Shown here in pieces: positions 1-11,480 of a stretch of 64,000 nt of DNA. The DNA comes from Nyssa sinensis (lineage: Eukaryota > Streptophyta > Magnoliopsida > Cornales > Nyssaceae), in NCBI GenBank assembly GCA_008638375.1, contig CM018038.1:34816597-34880596 (forward strand), read 5' to 3'. The position numbers and the translations under genes were made by a program. Below the pieces are notes generated by a model. It saw nothing but the letters and a program-made list of their open reading frames with translations, was not told the DNA's origin and made no database searches. The number at the start of each line of letters is the position of its first letter. Within the stretch, counting starts at the first letter, position 1.

Positions 1-209
1 TTACCTTTAGTTTTAGTGCACGTGCACTAATCCACCCAATGTGTTATGGCATTTTGACATTAATCAACATTGCTTTTTAACAATATTTCTTACTATTTTT
101 TTCCTATTCTATGAACAATTAACACTTCTTATTCAAGTGTAATTATACTAGTTGTATAGTTACTTTGTTTATTGTGCTTTTTCATAATTAAGGGTTCTGG
201 GGTGTTACA
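1..209 (-). mobile_element. Terminal fragment of a gypsy-type LTR
   Basis: Read on the minus strand, this stretch begins TGTAACACCCC at 209, the terminal motif shared by other long LTRs in the window (for example the solo LTR starting at 18693). It runs off the left edge, so only about 0.2 kb is visible. No coding potential or second boundary can be seen. Confidence 0.35.
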
Positions 210-565
210 AGGTATCGGGAACTCCAAACTCAAGACTTGTTCGAGCGAACAGTCGGACAGGTCAAGAAGTTGGGTGTATTTGTTGTAGAGGGCCTTTGAG
301 TAAAATGGACGCCTTCTAGTGGATTTATCTACATCTCCCAAAAAAATAATAAAATCAGTATTGAGAATAAAACAAGTAACTACAGTGGAGAAAGCTTGGG
401 ATAGTCAAAGTTCTTACCTATAGGCCCGGTACTCCGAGGAAAGGTACCTTCATTCTGTTCGACTTAGTCCAAGAACTCTCAACCTCCTTTCACAAGAGAA
501 GTATCACTTTTTCCTTCTTATACATTTTTATTTTGTTGCATGAAATACTATTGGTGAGATTTTAG
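210..565. other. Unassigned sequence between LTR-like fragments
   Basis: A short minus-strand open frame ends here, but it has no recognisable domain. No repeat structure or gene was identified. It may be the older target of the flanking LTR fragments. Confidence 0.3.
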
Positions 566-975
566 GCTCCTGACACATCACCTTTGACCTCTTCTAGTTT
601 TGACACTTAGACACACATGCACTAATCATGGATTAACCCTTTAATGACGTTTCTTAATCAATTTTTTTGCACCCATAATCAAATTATTAAGGGAATTATA
701 CTACTTTTAGTTTTAAGTGTGATTTATTCATCACCCTAGTCTTGATATTAGCCTCTCATTAATTTCAATTTTTTCAAGTGTCCAAATTACTATGTTAATA
801 TTGAGTTAAAATTATCATACCTTCTTTGGACATTTAGACTTTATCTCAATTTAATGCCCAATTATTCTACTTCACCTTCTTTCACTTTTAAGCTTGCCTT
901 TATAATGGCCAATTTGTGCCTTATTATTTCTCTTGAAAATTATTATTCAATATAATAATTTTTGAGGGTGTTACA
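566..975 (-). mobile_element. Second gypsy-type LTR terminal fragment
   Basis: On the minus strand this begins TGTAACACCCTC at 975. It shares patchy similarity with the 1-209 fragment, notably around GCACTAATC. The far boundary near 566 is only a guess from where the similarity fades. No target duplication was recognised. Confidence 0.3.
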
Positions 976-1312
976 TGTGTAACCTATGTTGAATGAAAAA
1001 GGGAATTTCCACTAGTTGAGGAAAGTAAAGAGGGTGTGCCCTAATGTAAGCTTTGTTCTCCATTTTAAAGGAGGAGTGAAATAATGGATTTAGAATTCCT
1101 CTAAGTAGTGTGGATCTACTGGGAAGTGTGTCGAATCATGTTAAAACCACTTTATTGTATTCTTTCTCTTTTATTTATTATTTATTGTTTTACTTTATTT
1201 ATATTCTTGATTGAGTTATAATTGCTATAATTTTCATTAATCAAATAGAGCTTAAAATTTTTCAAATACCTTATTCACCCCATATATTTCTAGGAAACAA
1301 ATGTAATTTAGA

Positions 1313-1320
1313 TATATATT

Positions 1321-1361
<41 letters not shown>
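1313..1361. repeat. Compound TA/TG microsatellite
   Basis: A run of TA dinucleotides passes directly into a run of TG dinucleotides. It lies in AT-rich non-coding sequence between LTR fragments. Confidence 0.9.
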
Positions 1362-1379
1362 TAGGGGAAAATCCTTCAC

Positions 1380-2355
1380 AAATAAGGGTCTTATTACAAG
1401 AAAGGGAAAAGATTATCGGAATGGGTTAGAGGACACCAGTGTGGTGCCAGCCAAAGGTTCTTCGAAAATCAAGTTTGTGTGATGCTAGTTTGAGTATAAA
1501 GAGTTAAACTAGGAAGACTAATACCAAGGTTGGCGTACCTTTGAACCAAAGGTTCTAGTGTTTAAATAGTTGGTGATGACGCAAAGATCTTCTATATCAC
1601 TGATGACTCAGATGGCTCTCTTGATCTTAGTTGATTCCCCCGTAGTAAGAGGATTCGATGACGTGGTGGGCATTGTGCATGGGGCTTTGTTCTTTGATTT
1701 TTTGGGGATTGGAATCTACCCAATTAGACTTTGTTTTAATGAGTTAGACTTAGTCAACCCCACTTCTACCCTAAAGTAATATGGATGAGCTAGTTAATTT
1801 ACTAGTGATGGGTAGAATGACGCGAGAGGTCTACTCAAGGACTTTTATGTTGTCTCGTTTATTAACTACCCCACGAGGTAGTTTGGTCATTTAGCTTTGA
1901 TATGTGATTGGTGTTGTCCTTAGGTTTAAGGGATGATTTTATGCGCGTACAGATGCCCTCTATCATTGTCACCTTTATTGAAGTGATAGGAAGGATAGTA
2001 TTTTCATAGCCTTGTTTAGGACTCTTCTTGCCCAAAGGGACTTGAGTTCAGAAACTCTGATATGTACAGGCTAACTGAGCTTGGGAACTCTCTGCCCTAG
2101 ATGGTGGATCAGTTTTAAGGGTTTGGCTCGAAGAAGCCCATGTGTTTCTTTCAAGAAAGTTTTCTTGTCCGATATGGTCTTATTTACTAAGACGTGCTCT
2201 CCTATTGTCGCCTTTTCAGGCACGTCTTTTTGTGTCTTTTCGCACGTGGGGCGTTCTAACTTTCCCTGTGCTTTTCTACTTATAAAGCTTCATTGCGGCA
2301 ACTCTTTTTAGTTTACTTGTTTTAACTTTGCTTTATGTTGTTTTTATGCTTTGTA
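1380..2355 (+). other. Non-coding segment upstream of a decayed extra ORF
   Basis: No intact gene is visible. A TATAAA motif lies near 2280, about 75 bases before an ATG at 2356 that opens a decayed reading frame. The arrangement resembles the better preserved antisense ORF with an upstream TATA box at 22107-22797, so this may be the 5' region of a second Tat-lineage extra ORF. Confidence 0.25.
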
Positions 2356-2634
2356 ATGTCTAGTGGAGCAAATAGGTCTTTTTCAATAAGAGTTGATCAT
2401 GATTAAGGTAACAACAGTGATGAGGTGCAACCGTCAAATGTCGTAGTCCCAAAGGTTGCTACTAGTTCCTCTTCCTATGATCCTTCTCAGCTTTGATCTG
2501 TCCTTTCCCAAGATCAAAGAAGATGGTTACCTAGCAACTTTCATCTCGAAAGTACCAAGATATGTTTCTAGAGAATGTAATTGTCAACTTAAGCAGATGA
2601 GGATTCATTCGGAGTTCCCTGTAGCTGTGAGGGT
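2356..2634 (+). pseudogene. Decayed amino-terminal part of a Tat-type extra ORF
   Basis: From an ATG at 2356 the frame reads MSSGANRSFS and then continues with stops and frame changes to a stretch (LKQMRIHSEFPVAVRV) that resembles the amino-terminal region of gypsy-type transposase-like extra ORFs. A long LTR starts at 2635 and cuts it off. The match rests on pattern memory only, and the stops make it non-functional. It could also be unrelated non-coding sequence. Confidence 0.3.
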
Positions 2635-5500
2635 TGTCACATCCCAGACCCTACCTTATGTAGATTAGGAATAATGATCGGCCAGTTAGGCACTTCGCCA
2701 ATATACTAACCCTTTTATAGCATATTGATGACATGTCCAACCAAAGGCCTCTTGACTACTACATAAATCATGCATCCATAACTATACATAGTAGCAGAAA
2801 TAAAACATGGCAGAACATAAACTAAATTTTGGTTCATTAAATCACATTGATGTCTAAATATTACAACTTCTAAAAATCTTTATTGGCATTATTAATACAA
2901 AATAGACTATATAAGTCAAAAGCCAAGATCTCCTTCAAAATGGTCACAATCTAAGGTCCACCTTCTTACATTGTACTATCTGGGCTATCACCTGAAAAAT
3001 ACAAGATAAAATCTTGTAAGCTTTATGAAAAGCTCGTGAGTAACACAAGTCCCCTGTCATAAGTTTTTGTAAAACCCTTTCATAAACCTTCGTAAACTTT
3101 AATACTTTCATGATAGCAATTAAAATAAGTTGTACTAAAAGATACTAACATTTTTTAAACATAACATATAATTGAGAGTTGTAAGCTTATTTTCTAAAAT
3201 TATGCAAGAGCTTATGTGCCATATAGTTTTGCAAGATAAAACATCATATCATAAAATCTGTAGCTGAAAATGCCAATGACAAGATAATACATGTCAAACA
3301 TTCATAAAGTTTGTCCCTTAGGACCATAAGTTGTCACATGATGACTAGTAGTAATTTAGAGCTCATAGGCTTACATTCCCTACTATAAAGATTTATTGGA
3401 AATCTACTGGCTTTTAGCCCCCAACGGGGTTCATAAAGGTGATATGTAAAATGACATTTAAAACATGCTTGCAAAACTTTTATTAAGCTATCCATACTAT
3501 AAAACATTTAAAGAGATATTACATAAAAGCATGCAATTCAGATATTTGTCACAATATTCTAAAAACTATCATAAAGACAAAATATTTAATATAGTAGTAT
3601 GAAAAATGTCATAAAGTTATAAAAGAACTGCATTTAATAAAAAAATGTCCCTATTTCAAGGTTCGGGGTTACTTTCCATAGCTTACTTCTTAGCTAATAA
3701 TCATTTCCTTGACTACTCCTTGAGTCCCTTATGTCCTGCAGAAGTGATTAGCATTCATTAAGTACTACTTTAAGGGAACATTTGTTAAGGACTTACACTT
3801 TACGAGTCTCTTTTGGTTAAATAGACCCCACCACTAAGTCTAGAATAGTCATAAATGCTTAAGTGTGAAGTTTCAAAATTTTTGGTGTTCGCTTGGCTGC
3901 TTAACTAAAGTTGCAAAGTTGCACTAAATGTGCTCACCGATCTTTGTTTATATATCTAAAAAATTTATTTGCTAAAACGGACTTTGCCATTGGGTCCAGA
4001 GTGTTGAAAAACCTCAAGTCAAACCTTTTCGGATCTTAATTTGCTCATTTTGTAGCATTAATTATGCTAAATATAATTTATAGGGACGTAGTTGTTATTT
4101 TTGCATTTGTTTAGGGGCAAAATTATCATGTTGACAACTTTAGGGGTACTTTGGTAATTTACCAAAAACTCAAGGGCTTAGGTATAATTTCCATAATTTT
4201 CTATTTTAAAATATTCATTTTTCTAATTTAGGAAGGCATTTTTGAATTAATTCTTGTATTACTTGGGCCCTAGTATAAATTAATTAAACTATTAGGGCAT
4301 TTTTGTAATTAACTTTTTTCACTAATCTGAAATTAATTTTAGAAGCCCTACTGAATGAGAATTAAAATTCCACTTATTTGGAATTAATTCCTAATTTGCC
4401 TGAAATTCGAAATTAATCTGGTCTCTATTCCGGAATTTCTTGTTCTTAGGTTTATTAAATTGGGAATAAGGATAACCCTATCCCCCTTAATCCCATAAAT
4501 CAATTACTTATGTCAATAACCAAACTGCCCCAATCGATTTTTAAATCCATTAAATCTAATCACAAAACAACGGCATTTCACTAACCTATACTCGCGCTTA
4601 GGGCGGGTCAACCTGAACCTAGATTCGACTCGAACAGTACCATCTTCCTCATTTTTTCAACGACACGCCAGTTGCCTTCCCCAGTGACAGTTGCTAGATT
4701 CTAAAAAAATTCTAGATTTGTAATTCATTTTCTTGGCCTTTTTAAGCGGTTTTCAATTCTAATCACTTCCAATAATCATTTTAAACATCTTAGGACAATT
4801 TGGGTTCATCAAAAACCGATGATTAGGCCGGTATCCCAAGGACCCGACTTTCTGATGACTTATTCAGTCACATGTTTCTCTCATTTCTCACCCAATTTTG
4901 ATGTTTTTTGGACTATTGTGATCCTTGGTCAATTCTTTATAATCCTAAAGCCTTAAAAACCCGTTTAATCAAGGTTTTCCTAAGTCGATCGATTATCCTT
5001 TCTTCCTCCAACTGACTAGTAAATGCTTATTCTTTAGCTAAAAAAGTTGGTTCTTTTTGTGTTGTGTTCTATTTTCAATGTAGTTTAAGTTACCGTAAAT
5101 AGAATTTGGTTTGGTTTAAGTCAATTTCTGGGTAGGTTTTCAAGTTCCCATCAATGGCGATTCACCTTAAAACCATTAATTCCAGGGATCTACAAGCTCA
5201 GTTAAATGACCTATCATGCTTAAAATTCACATAGAAACTTAAAGGGATCAAAGGGAGTAAGTTCTGACCTTGTTTGAGTTCAAACCAATTTGTCCTTGAA
5301 TTTTCTCACTCATTCTTTCTCTCTGTCAAATAACGCTTCAACCCTCTTTTTTGCATGAAACCTTCCCTCTTTCTTTCTTTGTTTCAGTAAAATAAGTCTT
5401 AGGTTTTATAGCTTTTATATATATATGAATCCTTGCTTCATAGCTAAGGTATTTTCGGTCAAAATTTAAGGCTCTTAGGTTAGCTTGCAGTGCTACTGTT
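2635..5500 (-). mobile_element. Long Tekay/Del-like LTR, 3' boundary unclear
   Basis: The + strand starts TGTCACATCCCAGACCC at 2635. This matches the reverse complement of the end of the solo LTR at 22101, and both continue into GGCCAGTTAGGCACT. Later landmarks also match the family: a block ending in GTGAGTAAC near 3040, a CGGACTTTGCCATTGG block near 3977, and a pyrimidine-rich stretch near 5330. The LTR is therefore minus-oriented. No TGTTACA end or flanking duplication is visible before Tat coding sequence starts near 5510, so the inner end is probably deleted. Confidence 0.55.
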
Positions 5501-5509
5501 GTAGCTCAG

Positions 5510-6008
5510 TATGGCTACTTTACACCAATGGTTCATCTACGGACAAAGGCTCGGGAATAGGAATAATACTTTAGTCCCCTGATGGGATCGTAACTGAAAA
5601 GCCATCAAATTGGGATTCAGAGCCTTTAACAATGAAGCCGAATATGAAGCACTTATCCTTGGGATGAAATTGGCTCTAGAATGCGAAGCGTTGGATCTTG
5701 ACGCATTCTTTGACTCTCAACTCGTAGTGAGTCAAGTTTTGGGAGAATTTTTCACCAAGGATAACAGAATGACCACATATCCAGAACTGGTGGAATCGCT
5801 AAAGCGGCCTTTCCACAAGTTCACTATTCAAAAGATTAAAAGGAACCAAAACTCCAAGGCTGACACTCTAACAAATATGGCCTCTCATCTCAAGCCAAAA
5901 AAGGACTCAAAGGTAAAAATCTCCTACCAGTCAAAACCTAATATTGAGGTAATAGAATCCCTTCAAATTTCAGAACAACCTCAAAATTGGATGACTCCCA
6001 TCATCTAG
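5510..6008 (+). pseudogene. Tat-lineage gypsy archaeal-type RNase H (aRH)
   Basis: The open frame from 5610 carries NNEAEYEALILGMKLA, DSQLVVSQV, KDNRMTTYPELVESL and NSKADTLTNMASH. These are the ordered motifs of the additional archaeal-like RNase H of Tat-lineage Ty3/gypsy elements (Ogre, Retand and relatives). The domain continues upstream to about 5510 (YTNGSSTDKGSGIG) in another frame, after a frameshift and an in-frame stop. The metal-binding acids of the E-A-E-Y and D-S-Q motifs remain. Its role would be to degrade the RNA strand during element replication. Reverse transcriptase is absent upstream because a long LTR adjoins at 2635-5500. The integrase follows at 6009. Confidence 0.85.
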
Positions 6009-7204
6009 TACCTGAAGGAAAGACTGCTTTCAGAAGACAAGAATCATGCCAGGAGAATTCGAATTAGGGTAGCTCGGTATTTAATTTTTAAAGAAAAGTT
6101 TTACTGAAGGTCCTACACACAACCTCTCCTAAGGTGCTTAACTCTAGAAAAGGCCCACTACGTCCTAGTCGAGATACATGAGGGGATCTGTGGCAACCAT
6201 AATGGCGGTAGGACCATAGCTTACCGACCACTAACCCGGGCTACTACTAACCCGGTATGCTAAAGCAGGCTAAGGAATATATTCGAAAGTGTGACAAATG
6301 TCAACGTTTCGCCTCTTACCAACATCAACCTATCATGAACTCGTCCTTATCACGAGTCCATGGCCTTTCACCCAGTGAAGAATGGACATTGTAGGGCCAT
6401 TGCCAAAAGCCCCTCAGAACAGAAGATTTTTGCTAATCGCCATTAACTATTTCTCTAAATGGGCAAAGGTTGAACCATTGACCCACATCACAGAGGTAGA
6501 AGTAAAGAATTTCACTTGGAAAAATGTTGTGTGTAGGTTCGGTATACACTGCATCATTATTTCAGACAATGGGATGCAGTTTGCTGGAAAGGTATTTAGG
6601 AAGTTCTGTAAAGACTTATATATCAATCACCACTTCTCCTCTCTAGGGCATCCTTAAGCTAACGGGCAAGCCGAGGTTACTAACTGTACTATCCTCGAAG
6701 CAATAAAGAGAAGGTTGGAAGAAACCAAGGGAATGTGGGTCAAAGAGCTCCTTGGAGTACTCTAGGACTACCGAACTACTAAAAAAACTCCAACTGCGAA
6801 AACACCATTTTCATTTGCCTATAGCACTAAGGCAATCATTCTTGTTAAAATTAGCATACCAACCCTTAAAACGAACTACTTTAACCAATAGGCCAATAAC
6901 CAACAACTTGTAGAAAATTTGGAAATATATGAGCAAGCTCAGATTAGGACTAAAGCTTACCAACAGACAATGGCTAAATATTTCAACCAGGGGTTAAAAC
7001 CCACCAATTTCCAACTTGTAAATCTCGTCCTTAGAAGGGTGTTTCCAAAGACTAAAGATCTCACCATGGGAAAGATCCCCCTAATTGGGAAGGACCTTAC
7101 AAAGTAACCAAGATCATCAGACTTAAGACTTATTGGTTGGAAGATTCAACTAGGAAGCCTGTACCTAGACCTTGGAACCTCAAACATTTACACAAGTATT
7201 ATCA
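6009..7204 (+). pseudogene. Tat-lineage gypsy integrase, broken
   Basis: The order is an HHCC zinc-binding region (HEGICGNHNGGRT near 6180, CDKCQRF near 6291), then the catalytic core in an open frame at 6382-6657 (MDIVGPLPKAP, later IIISDNGMQF). After a stop at 6655 comes ANGQAEVTN with the expected glutamate region, then a carboxy-terminal tail ending PVPRPWNLKHLHKYY near 7195. The last phrase is typical of the end of Tat pol. Several in-frame stops and frameshifts interrupt it, so it cannot make a working enzyme. Tandem repeats of the element's 3' UTR begin about 45 bases later. Confidence 0.85.
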
Positions 7205-7248
7205 ATAAAAAATCTACCTTTGACTCACTTCAGAGTTATTTTAGAAAT

Positions 7249-7657
7249 GTACAGACCCCTAAAAGCCTTGTATCCCTTACAAGTGCTACAGGACTGATCC
7301 ATTTTCTCAATGGACAGACCCTTAAAAGCCTTATATCTATTACAAATGCTATAGGTCTGGTCCATTTTATCAATAGACAAACCCCTAAAAGCCTTGTATT
7401 CATTACAAATGCTACAAGTTTGGTCCATTTTATTAATGCACAGACCCATAAAAGCCATGTATTCATTACAATTGGTACAGGTCTGGTCCATTTTATCAAT
7501 GCACAAACCCTTAAAAATCTTGTATCCATTACAAGTACTACAAGTCTGGTCCATTTCACTCAATGAACAAACTCCTAAAACCTTGTGTCCATCACAAGTG
7601 TCGTAGGTCTAGTCTATTGAATCAATGTACAAATCTCTAAAAGTCTTGTGTTCAATA
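7249..7657 (+). repeat. 63-bp tandem repeat array, left part
   Basis: Monomers start at about 7249, 7313, 7375, 7438, 7501, 7564 and 7627, a period of 62-63 bp. Each holds a near-copy of ACAGACCCCTAAAAGCCTTG followed by TACAAGTGCTACAGG and GGTCCATTTTATCAAT. The array sits just after the Tat integrase, the place where Tat-lineage 3' UTRs are known to carry tandem repeats. The seventh monomer is cut at 7662 by a chromovirus insertion and resumes at 17950. Because 63 is divisible by 3, a minus-strand frame stays open through five units; I treat that as a by-product. Confidence 0.9.
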
Positions 7658-7662
7658 TAAGT
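7658..7662. repeat. Target site duplication TAAGT, left copy
   Basis: TAAGT lies directly before the LTR start at 7663 and again directly after the other LTR at 17950-17954. Removing the element and one copy restores the tandem-repeat monomer, so the insertion boundaries are certain. Confidence 0.95.
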
Positions 7663-10076
7663 TGTCACGCCCCGAATTCTGATCGAACCCGAGGCGCGAC
7701 TGACGAGACAGAAAATAAAATAAATAAAAGGACAAGGTAAATAAATCCACTAAACATGGGTCCATCCCCATCAATACATAAGATAACATGAATACATCGT
7801 TCATAGGTCATTCGGGCTTAAGCCCTTACATTACAAAACATAGGTCCCGCGGACCAAAATATAACAAGTGTCTCTTACTATCAAAGCATCACTGGGTCTC
7901 AAATAGCTGGAGGGTCCTCATCTGAAAATGTTGCCCACGAATGGGTCAGCTCAACTGCTGGTATGATGAAGTGCTAATGCAAGAAATAAAGCTAAGGCGT
8001 GGCATGTGCAAAGTGTACATTTATTTCTAAATGTCATTCAAAGCATCGAAGTAATATATGAATGGTATGCGTGACGCACCCATGCACAACTCTATGCCAC
8101 ACCCATGTTTCTTTTCCGGGTACTCCCCGATGCAATGGCCAATTTTGGGTTTTTCACCACAGGATCTACACCCTCATAATGCAATGCTCAACCCACACTA
8201 TGTTCTCAAAGGATTCATCATATGCCAATATGCCAATGCAACCTCAATGAATATGGTTATTAATAATATAGCATGCTCGAACAATAATATATAAATCATC
8301 AGTCAATTCCATATGCAAGCATAGCTCCTCTTATCAACTTAAACACAGGTCATGATTCACATTCATCGTTCACTAAATTTTCATAAAGCACAAGTGACAT
8401 GCAAGCATATGAGCAATCAACCCTAAATCATCAAGTAAACACATCCCACATAAGCACGTAAGTCATTCCAGTCATTCACAAATATTCCTAACTTAACTTC
8501 ATTTCTAACATTAGCAAAACACCATACCTGATCGGTCGGTCACAACCCAAGCAAACTGCACTCGTAACGTAGTGAGAATGTGGAAGGATCAGACTGTCTT
8601 CCCCTTGCCTGTCGGTGTCCCTAAAAGCATAAATTATAGCTCAGTCTATTGTAATTTGAATTTATGCTATTCATCAAATTTTGATGCTTTTAATTCATAA
8701 GTTTCTATTCTGCTAAATTAAACTCTACCATTGGTTTTAGGATGTTGAAGAAAATAAGTCTAGGTTCTCGTAGAACTCAATTCGGACACCGGGGTTCAAA
8801 AGGGCAAAACAGTCATTTTGTACTTTACACGTGTCCTTACACTTCATGACCTCTTTTCATAAATCGGACTCCACGGTTGAGTCCGGAATGTTCGAGATAA
8901 TAAAATTTCACTATTTGTTTACCTAATTCAGAGTTCGTCTGACAGTGTTTCAAGTTAGGGGCATTTTGGTAATTTTAAGGGTCACTACAGGTCTTTTATT
9001 TTTCGGGACCCCGTCTCGTAAAACGGACCTCACCATTGGTCTCGGAATGGTCGAGATAGTCAAAATACACTAATAACTTGTCCCATTTGGACTCCGGGAT
9101 GTTTTTGAATATTTAATTAATTAAATTAATTTAATTAATTAATTAATTAATTAATTTAATTAATATTTTATTAATAATTTAATCAGGTGGGTCAAAGTGT
9201 AATTTCTAACAGTCGGGGGGGTCAATTTGTAATTTCCGAAAGTTCAGGGTTAAGGTTCAAATTCTAAAAGGTTGAAATTCCAAAAGGTTCAAATTCCAAA
9301 AGGTCCAAATTAAAACTAGTTTAATTTGTTATTCTAAATCAGGTTAACCAAACAGGGGCTAATCCTAGAACAGGGATAGGATACCCCGGTTTCAATTTAA
9401 TTCCAATTTCTAAATTTCTTATCCTTGCAACCAAACGGCCCAAATTCCATTTTAATTTAAAACAACCACGCGACATATGGCAGGGGCGGTCTACGCCCGA
9501 CCCGAACCGGACCCGACCCGACCCGTACAGACCCCCCTTCTTCCCCCATTTTTCCGGCGGAGCTCCGGTCACCTTCTCCGGCGCCGGTGACCGGAATTTC
9601 AGAAAATCAAGTTTTTAAACTTGATTTTCTTGGTGTTTTCGAAGCCCCTTTCAATCCCAAATTATTCTAAAACATTTTTGGAGCCTTTTAATACTGTTTT
9701 GAAGCTCCCAATCACAACGAAAAACCCAGATTTTCCCCCCATGGCCGTGACCTGCACATTCCCTTTTCTCCCTCATTTTTCAACCGTTTTCTATCATTTT
9801 TGTTGCGTTTTAATCCTTACATTATGCTCTACAAGGTTCTGCAATTTAAATCAATTGAAATGCTCTAAAAAAAATTGAAACAGAAGCAACCCACTTACCA
9901 ATTTTTCGGCCGTTTCTCTCTCTAGCCGTGCCCTCTTCCACCTTCTTGCTCCGAGCCCAACCAAGCCTCCACTCTCTTCCTCAGAACTCTATTTCTCTCT
10001 CTCACTTTCTGCTTCTTTTCTTTTCTTCTCTTTCCACCCGAGAATACACTCTCTTTTCTCTTCACTCTCTCTCTCT

Positions 10077-10121
<45 letters not shown>

Positions 10122-10403
10122 CAAGACCAACCACTCTCTGCCAAATCTGCATCTCCCACTCCCTGAATCCCACTCACACACACCACCCCAACCCATGCTT
10201 GTTTGAGTGTATTACACTCAAACTCACACACACACACACCACCGGGTACACACACACACCTCAGCTTTTCTACATATATATATATATATACACATTTAAA
10301 TACACACTCATATGCACACACATATACACAACAAAAATTTAAATTATATATATATATACACATATATATATATATATATACACATACTCATATTATCATT
10401 ATC

Positions 10404-10458
<55 letters not shown>

Positions 10459-10514
10459 TAATTAATATTTGCAAGAATAAATAATAATAAAAAAAAAAAT
10501 TTCATGTTATAACA
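7663..10514 (-). repeat. 3' LTR of the chromovirus
   Basis: It runs from TGTCACGCCCCGAATTC to a terminal CATGTTATAACA on the + strand and is paired with 15136-17949. It carries AT-rich ATTAATTA tracts near 9110-9165, a CT run near 10081-10119, CA and TA runs near 10220-10380 and an ATA/TAA trinucleotide run near 10405-10455. These simple repeats are longer than in the partner LTR, which accounts for most of the length difference. Confidence 0.95.
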
Positions 10515-10529
10515 TCCTTCCCTCCTTAC
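10515..10529 (-). promoter_or_regulatory. Polypurine tract of the chromovirus
   Basis: The minus strand reads GTAAGGAGGGAAGGA directly before the LTR start at 10514. This is the expected place and composition for the plus-strand primer of an LTR element and it fixes the polarity. Confidence 0.85.
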
Positions 10530-10578
10530 AAAAATTTCGTCCCGAAATTTAAAATAGCATAAAACAAAAGAAAGTACA

Positions 10579-11001
10579 TCACTGATCGAACAACTCAGGG
10601 TACCTAACTCGAACCTCGGCCTCACGCTCCCAAGTAGCCTCCTCAACCCCATGGTGGTTCCAACGAACCTTGACCAAAGGGATGGTCCTGCCTCGCAAAA
10701 CCTGGTCCCTCGAGTCCAATATCTCTACGGGTCTCTGGTCATAGGAAGCGTCCCCCTCTAACTGAAGATCTACCCAGTCAAGTACATGTGAGGGGTCGGG
10801 ATGGTACTTCCTCAGCATAGATACATGGAAGACGTCATGAACCCCTGATAGCTGTGGTGGTAAGGCTAGCTTATAAGCCACCTCACCAACTCTCCCAAGA
10901 ATCTCAAAGGGACCTATAAATCGTGGCGATAGCTTCCCATCGTGCCCAAATCTCCTCAAACCTCGTCTGGGAGATACCTTGAGGAACACATGGTCCCCCA
11001 C
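10579..11001 (-). CDS. Integrase carboxy-terminal tail with chromodomain
   Basis: The 140-codon open frame begins GDHVFLKVSPRRG, the GPF/Y-type region of gypsy integrase (SPRFIGPFEILGRVGEVAY, about residues 25-45). It ends in a chromodomain (LVKVRWNHHGVEEATWERE, about residues 108-126) and a terminal RYPELFDQ. This is characteristic of Tekay/Del chromoviruses, where the chromodomain guides integration to chromatin marks. The ATG at 11001 is only the first methionine of a longer decayed integrase: the same reading, with one indel, extends upstream through YADRRRRPLVFEV. The stop lies about 50 bases from the polypurine tract, the usual pol end. No catalytic core is attached, so alone it would be a non-catalytic fragment. 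Confidence 0.85.
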   Translation of the reverse strand: MGDHVFLKVSPRRGLRRFGHDGKLSPRFIGPFEILGRVGEVAYKLALPPQLSGVHDVFHVSMLRKYHPDPSHVLDWVDLQLEGDASYDQRPVEILDSRDQVLRGRTIPLVKVRWNHHGVEEATWEREAEVRVRYPELFDQ

Positions 11002-11480
11002 CTCAAATACTAAGGGTCGCCGCCTCCTATCTGCATAACTCCTCTGGCGACTCTGGCTGGCAACAAGCGCTGCCTGATCACTTGTATCTTGTCTGTGGTC
11101 TCACGGACTATATCGGATCCTAAAACAATTGTCTCCTTTACTCCTGTCCAATACACCGGTGAACTGCTAGCTACGGTTGCAGGCAAACTCTACCAAAGCA
11201 AGGTGATCCTCTCAGCTACCCCTGAAGTCCATAACGCAGTCTCTAAGCATGTCCTCTAGGATCTGAATGACACGCCCTGACTGACCATCAGTCTGAGGAT
11301 GAAGGGTAGTACTAACTTAGCTGAGTCCTTAAGGTTGTCTAGAAGCGCTGCCAAAACCGTGCAGTGAAACGTGGGTCCCTATCCCAAACAATGGATAAGG
11401 GAATTCCATGTGGTCATACCGTCTCTCGTCATAGTACTAAAAGATCGATGCAAAATGTATTGTAACCTGTAGACGTGCAG
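11002..11480 (-). pseudogene. Decayed integrase core of the chromovirus
   Basis: The minus strand shows integrase fragments in changing frames: HGIPLSIVWDRDPRFTARFW near 11400, a TDGQSGR-like stretch near 11290, ILEDML near 11250, EFACN near 11190, and VYWTGVKETIVLG near 11135. The order matches the second half of a gypsy integrase leading into the tail at 10579-11001. Stops and frameshifts make it inactive. The zinc-binding region and first catalytic acidic residue are missing. Confidence 0.7.

Noticed and set aside
8058..8294. Identical open frame of 78 codons in both chromovirus LTRs (also 15531-15767)
   Set aside because: Identity follows from LTR duplication. The frame lies on the antisense side of the LTR, has no domain, and no splice or promoter evidence supports it.
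10203..10484. Open frame with long isoleucine runs inside the chromovirus LTR
   Set aside because: It is only translated microsatellite (TA and ATA repeats) and its length differs between the two LTRs.
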